From assembly GCA_019751935.1 (NCBI GenBank), contig JAIEMR010000077.1:1-7898 (forward strand): a stretch of 7,898 bases of DNA, read 5' to 3'. The notes under the pieces are model-generated. The model saw nothing but the letters and a program-made list of their open reading frames with translations, ran no database searches and was not told the DNA's origin. Position numbers and translations under genes: made by a program. Source of the DNA: Alphaproteobacteria bacterium (GTDB taxonomy: Bacteria; Pseudomonadota; Alphaproteobacteria; Paracaedibacterales; CAIULA01). Shown one piece after another: positions 4,948 to 7,898 of this stretch (the first letter of the stretch is position 1; the number at the start of each line of letters is the position of its first letter).

Positions 4948-6426
4948 TTAATATTTGAACCTGGTTCCATCCTTAGTATCTTCTAACAGTATGTCTAAAG
5001 CTGTCAATCCCTCGCGTATCTGATCTGATAGCAAATAGTTCTTGTCATCCCTTGCAGCATTGCGCATCTCAATCAATAGGTTAATGGTTCCTTCAAGCTT
5101 ATCCTTGTGTGTGCTGCTAACTGCCGAGCTCTTGCCCAGGCCAAGAACATCGTAAATGAGCACTGACATAGTTCTGCTGAAATGGTTCAGATCAGCCGAG
5201 GTTAACCAGGCCGATTTATCCTTTAGCATGTTAATGAAATTCACCCCTTCAAAAAGGTGCGAAATCAGGATTGGGGTATTAAAATCATCGTCCATCGCCC
5301 GGTAGCAATCCTCCCTCCATGCAGGGATATCGAGCGTAGAGAGCGTGCCAGGGTTTATGTTTTGCAGGTCTTGAACTGAGCTCATCAGCCTGTGGTAACC
5401 TTTCTCAGCTGCAAGCATTGCCTGGTCTGAAAAGTCCATAATGCTGCGGTAGTGGGTTTGCATCATCAAAAACCGGGTAACCGAGGCTGAATATGCTTTG
5501 CTAAGCAGTGGATTTGTTCCCGCTAAGATTTCACCGGGCAAAATATTGTTGCCAGTGGACTTTGCCATTTTTTTTCCGTTCAGGGTCAGTAGGTTGGCGT
5601 GTAACCAGTAATTGACCGGCGCATGAGCTGTGCATGCTTTTCCCTGGGCGATCTCGCATTCGTGATGCGGAAATTTCAGATCCATGCCCCCGCCGTGCAA
5701 GTCGAATTTTTCTCCCAGGTATTTAGTGCTCATGGTGATGCATTCTGTATGCCAGCCAGGAAATCCATCACCCCATGGGGACGGCCAGCGCATGAGATGG
5801 TCTGGCTCAGCGCGTTTCCACATGGCGAAATCCTGCTCACCTCGTTTGTCGGACTGTCCATCAAGCTTGCGTGAATTACTGATCATGTCTTCAAGTTTGC
5901 GGTGACTGAGCTCACTGTAATCATAATCCTGATTGTATTTGGTTACGTCAAAATAAACCGAGCCATTTGACTGGTAGCCATAGCCATTGTCAATAACTTT
6001 CTGGATGAGCTGTATCTGCTCAATGATATGCCCGGTAGCAGTGGGTTCGATGCTGGGGGGTAACAAATTGAACTGGTTGAGGATGTCGTGAAAATCGACA
6101 GTATAACGCTGAACGATCTCCATGGGTTCAAGCCGCTCCAGACGGGCCCTTTTACCAATCTTATCCTCTCCCTGGTCCGCATCATCGACCAGGTGCCCAA
6201 CATCTGTTATGTTTCGCACGTACCGTACCTTATAGCCAAGGTGCAGCAGATAACGGTAAATCATATCAAAGGACATGAAAGTGCGAACATTGCCCAGGTG
6301 TACCTTACTGTATACCGTTGGGCCGCAAACATACATTCCCACGTGGCCCTGTTGGATAGGGGTGAAGGTCTGTTTTTCATTGGAAACAGAGTTGTAAATT
6401 CTCAGCTTTTGGTCTGTATAGATCAT
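4948..6426 (-). CDS. cysS: Cysteinyl-tRNA synthetase
   Basis: The 492-residue class I enzyme attaches cysteine to tRNA-Cys using ATP. The Rossmann-fold signature MYVCGPTVY..VHLGNVRTF (31-50) contains the HIGH-type motif HLGN at 43-46. The second ATP motif appears as KMAKS at 286-290. The catalytic zinc ligands, which select cysteine, are C34, C229, H254 and E258 by alignment to E. coli C28, C209, H234 and E238. The segment GWHTECI (224-230) and FPHHECEIAQ (252-261) are diagnostic. Length and the C-terminal helical anticodon-binding part are normal. Its ATG overlaps the stop of the upstream Mrr-like gene (ATGA, 6423-6426), so translation is probably coupled. It is the last gene of the operon and is followed by a strong terminator. 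Confidence 0.98.
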   Translation of the reverse strand: MIYTDQKLRIYNSVSNEKQTFTPIQQGHVGMYVCGPTVYSKVHLGNVRTFMSFDMIYRYLLHLGYKVRYVRNITDVGHLVDDADQGEDKIGKRARLERLEPMEIVQRYTVDFHDILNQFNLLPPSIEPTATGHIIEQIQLIQKVIDNGYGYQSNGSVYFDVTKYNQDYDYSELSHRKLEDMISNSRKLDGQSDKRGEQDFAMWKRAEPDHLMRWPSPWGDGFPGWHTECITMSTKYLGEKFDLHGGGMDLKFPHHECEIAQGKACTAHAPVNYWLHANLLTLNGKKMAKSTGNNILPGEILAGTNPLLSKAYSASVTRFLMMQTHYRSIMDFSDQAMLAAEKGYHRLMSSVQDLQNINPGTLSTLDIPAWREDCYRAMDDDFNTPILISHLFEGVNFINMLKDKSAWLTSADLNHFSRTMSVLIYDVLGLGKSSAVSSTHKDKLEGTINLLIEMRNAARDDKNYLLSDQIREGLTALDILLEDTKDGTRFKY

Positions 6427-6875
6427 GGTGTCTTTTCTTTAGCTAACTGAAGGGTTTCTCCGGTTTGGGCCGAAATTGATAAGTTATATCTTCTAAGCCT
6501 TTGGGTTAAATTATTTCCATCGATTAGATCAATTGGAATCTTTCCCCTAGTCTTTGCTTGTCTTTTCGCCTCCCGGGTAAAATAACCAGTGGTCAGCACT
6601 ATTCCTTTGTCGGTATCACTATCCATGGAATCACGCAGCTCTTGGATGAGTTGATTTGAAACCGCCCCAGTGTGCTGCTTGGCTAAAAATGCAAAATGGT
6701 AGGATTTGACAATTCCCAGTTCAATAGCCCCCTTGCCCGTTACCACTCCGTTTTGCATGACCAGCACAGAATTGATATTAGAGAGCCCCAGGGTTTGGAA
6801 GAAGGTCGTACAAAAATTCTTGAACTGGATTTCAGCTAGTGCATTTATGATTGCTATTTGGCTTTGATATGTCAT
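6423..6875 (-). CDS. Small Mrr-like restriction-endonuclease-fold protein
   Basis: The 150-residue protein resembles the Mrr catalytic domain, a PD-(D/E)xK nuclease fold of restriction and DNA-processing enzymes. The C-terminal half is clear: KGIVLTTGYFTREAKRQA (90-107) and IDLIDGNNLTQRLRRY (about 114-129) are classic Mrr blocks that follow the active site. The catalytic strand region is atypical. Where the family has G-x-D then QxK, this protein has GAIE (49-52) and LAK (64-66), so the acidic residue would be E52, the Gln is replaced by L64, and K66 is kept. No separate DNA-recognition domain or methylase partner is present; the first 40 residues are a short helical part. It sits between a thiolase gene (13 nt upstream) and cysS (ATGA overlap). 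It may be a weak or inactive nuclease or a repurposed fold. Confidence 0.72.
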   Translation of the reverse strand: MTYQSQIAIINALAEIQFKNFCTTFFQTLGLSNINSVLVMQNGVVTGKGAIELGIVKSYHFAFLAKQHTGAVSNQLIQELRDSMDSDTDKGIVLTTGYFTREAKRQAKTRGKIPIDLIDGNNLTQRLRRYNLSISAQTGETLQLAKEKTP

Positions 6876-6888
6876 AAATTTGGCAACT

Positions 6889-7898
6889 CTATATTTCCAT
6901 CAGCATTACAGCTCCCAGACCACCATCTGCGCAGACACTGATCAATGCCTTTTTATTTTTCCCGGCCAAATGTAGCTGCTTTACCGTCTGGCTTATTATT
7001 CTTGCTCCGGTTGCCCCAAATGGGTGACCTATGGATATACTGCTGCCACTTATATTCAGCTTTTCCATTGGGAATTTGCCTAATTTGGATTTGATCCCCA
7101 TTTTCTGCAGATGAGCCGAGCTTTCAAGGTTACTTATAGTGGATAGCACCTGAGCTGCAAAAGCTTCGTGGATTTCCCAGATGTCTATCTGGTTATAAGT
7201 AAGTTTGTTCCGCTCCAATAATCTTGCAATGGCAAAGGTAGGGGACATCAGAATTCCTTCCTGCTCAATGTTCACTGCCGCCATTTCCCAATCGGTTAAT
7301 TTTGCTTTGTAAGGGGTGTTAAATTCATCTATTCTGTTTTTCCCTACTACCCAAACTCCAGCAGCGCCATCGGTAAACAGACTTGAATTGCCTGCCGTTA
7401 TAGAGCCCTTGGCGGGCGTTCGATCGAATACCGGTTCAAGTGCCGAAAGCTTCACTAGTGAGGTGTCGTTTCTTGGTATCAGATCTTCAGTTACATTAAA
7501 TGCGGGAAAAATCAGATCTGCAAAAAATCCTTGTTCTTTGGCCCTGAAGTAATTTTGGTGACTGAGCAGGGCCAGCTCGTCTTGGGCTTTACGGGAAATC
7601 CCAAGACGTTGCGCCGTTATTTCGGCATGCTGGCCCATGCTTTTTCCTGTAACCCTGTTAACCCCAGGGGGAGTGTAAAGCCTGAAGCTAAAAATAGCTG
7701 CTGCCCATTTAATTTTCTCCACTATTCCTTTTAGCTTAGGAAGCTTTTTAAGCCATTTTGATGTTTTGTTTGAAAGCCCTAATTGCAGGTTAGAAAAACT
7801 CTCAACTCCACCTGAGATGGCAATCTCGTCATCGGTCAGTAGTGATGCAAGCTGAATAGTAGATAGGATGCTGCTGCTGCAGGCCATGGTGGTGGTAA
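6889..7898 (-). CDS. FadI-like thiolase (acetyl-CoA C-acyltransferase), 5' end outside window
   Basis: The visible part is about 335 codons; the frame continues through the right edge, and the ATG at 7887 is internal because the nucleophilic cysteine follows it immediately in a TTMACSSS stretch. Roughly the first 90 residues are missing. Counting from that Met, the catalytic set is C3 (acyl acceptor), H240 in IHEAFAAQ, H288 in GHPFGATGAR and C319 in CADGGLGAVM, so the active site is complete. The long loop and the GKSMGQHAE (81-89), FDRTPAKGSITAGNSS and LTDGAA-type segments resemble E. coli FadI more than FadA or biosynthetic thiolases. The likely reaction is the last step of fatty acid beta-oxidation, cleaving 3-ketoacyl-CoA with CoA; a synthetic direction cannot be ruled out. 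It heads the operon with the Mrr-like gene and cysS, which has no obvious metabolic link. Confidence 0.93.
   Translation of the reverse strand, partial: TTTMACSSSILSTIQLASLLTDDEIAISGGVESFSNLQLGLSNKTSKWLKKLPKLKGIVEKIKWAAAIFSFRLYTPPGVNRVTGKSMGQHAEITAQRLGISRKAQDELALLSHQNYFRAKEQGFFADLIFPAFNVTEDLIPRNDTSLVKLSALEPVFDRTPAKGSITAGNSSLFTDGAAGVWVVGKNRIDEFNTPYKAKLTDWEMAAVNIEQEGILMSPTFAIARLLERNKLTYNQIDIWEIHEAFAAQVLSTISNLESSAHLQKMGIKSKLGKFPMEKLNISGSSISIGHPFGATGARIISQTVKQLHLAGKNKKALISVCADGGLGAVMLMEI

Noticed and set aside
7309..7317. TGTAAGG on the plus strand.
   Set aside because: Inside the thiolase coding sequence, in the antisense direction and without a CGAC partner.

Overview
The window is about 7.9 kb of moderately AT-rich bacterial chromosome, and every convincing gene is on the minus strand. 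A 286-residue primary-type sigma factor of the short Bacteroidota RpoD form, near absence of Shine-Dalgarno sequences, and a perfect Bacteroidota -7 promoter element (TATATTTG) upstream of that gene point to a member of the Bacteroidota. Nothing in the window looks like a transposon, phage, CRISPR array or RNA gene.

In transcription order (right to left): (1) a three-gene operon of a FadI-like thiolase (5' end outside the window), a small Mrr-type restriction-endonuclease-like protein and cysS. The genes are 13 nt apart and then overlap by ATGA, and the unit ends at a strong intrinsic terminator at 4868-4907. (2) An ECF sigma factor and a small zinc-binding (ZAS-type) anti-sigma factor, 15 nt apart. 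(3) A 523-nt gap with no solid gene. (4) A divergent rpoD-like gene with its own terminator at 2410-2441. (5) A gap of about 500 nt. (6) rpiA. (7) A ferritin gene followed 30 nt later by a DUF417/YkgB (RclC-like) membrane protein that runs off the left edge.

The most interesting signal is regulatory. A bipartite motif TGTAAGG-N15-CGAC, with the -35/-10 layout of an ECF promoter, lies upstream of the ECF sigma gene and immediately upstream of ferritin. The two copies match at all 15 positions of the longer core TTGTAAGG-N14-TCGACTA with identical spacing. A third, weaker copy lies upstream of rpiA. The simplest reading is that the ECF sigma factor activates its own operon and the ferritin-DUF417 operon. 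Because the partner anti-sigma has a His-x3-Cys-x2-Cys zinc site of the kind used in redox sensing, and ferritin and RclC relatives serve iron storage and oxidant defence, the locus may be a compact iron/oxidative-stress regulon. That function is inferred; the motif sharing is directly visible.

Secondary oddities are a stop codon that appears to cut a 16-codon tail off the anti-sigma gene, an Mrr-like protein with altered nuclease residues inside a housekeeping operon, and a sigma factor that departs from usual Bacteroidota RpoD at its C-terminus.
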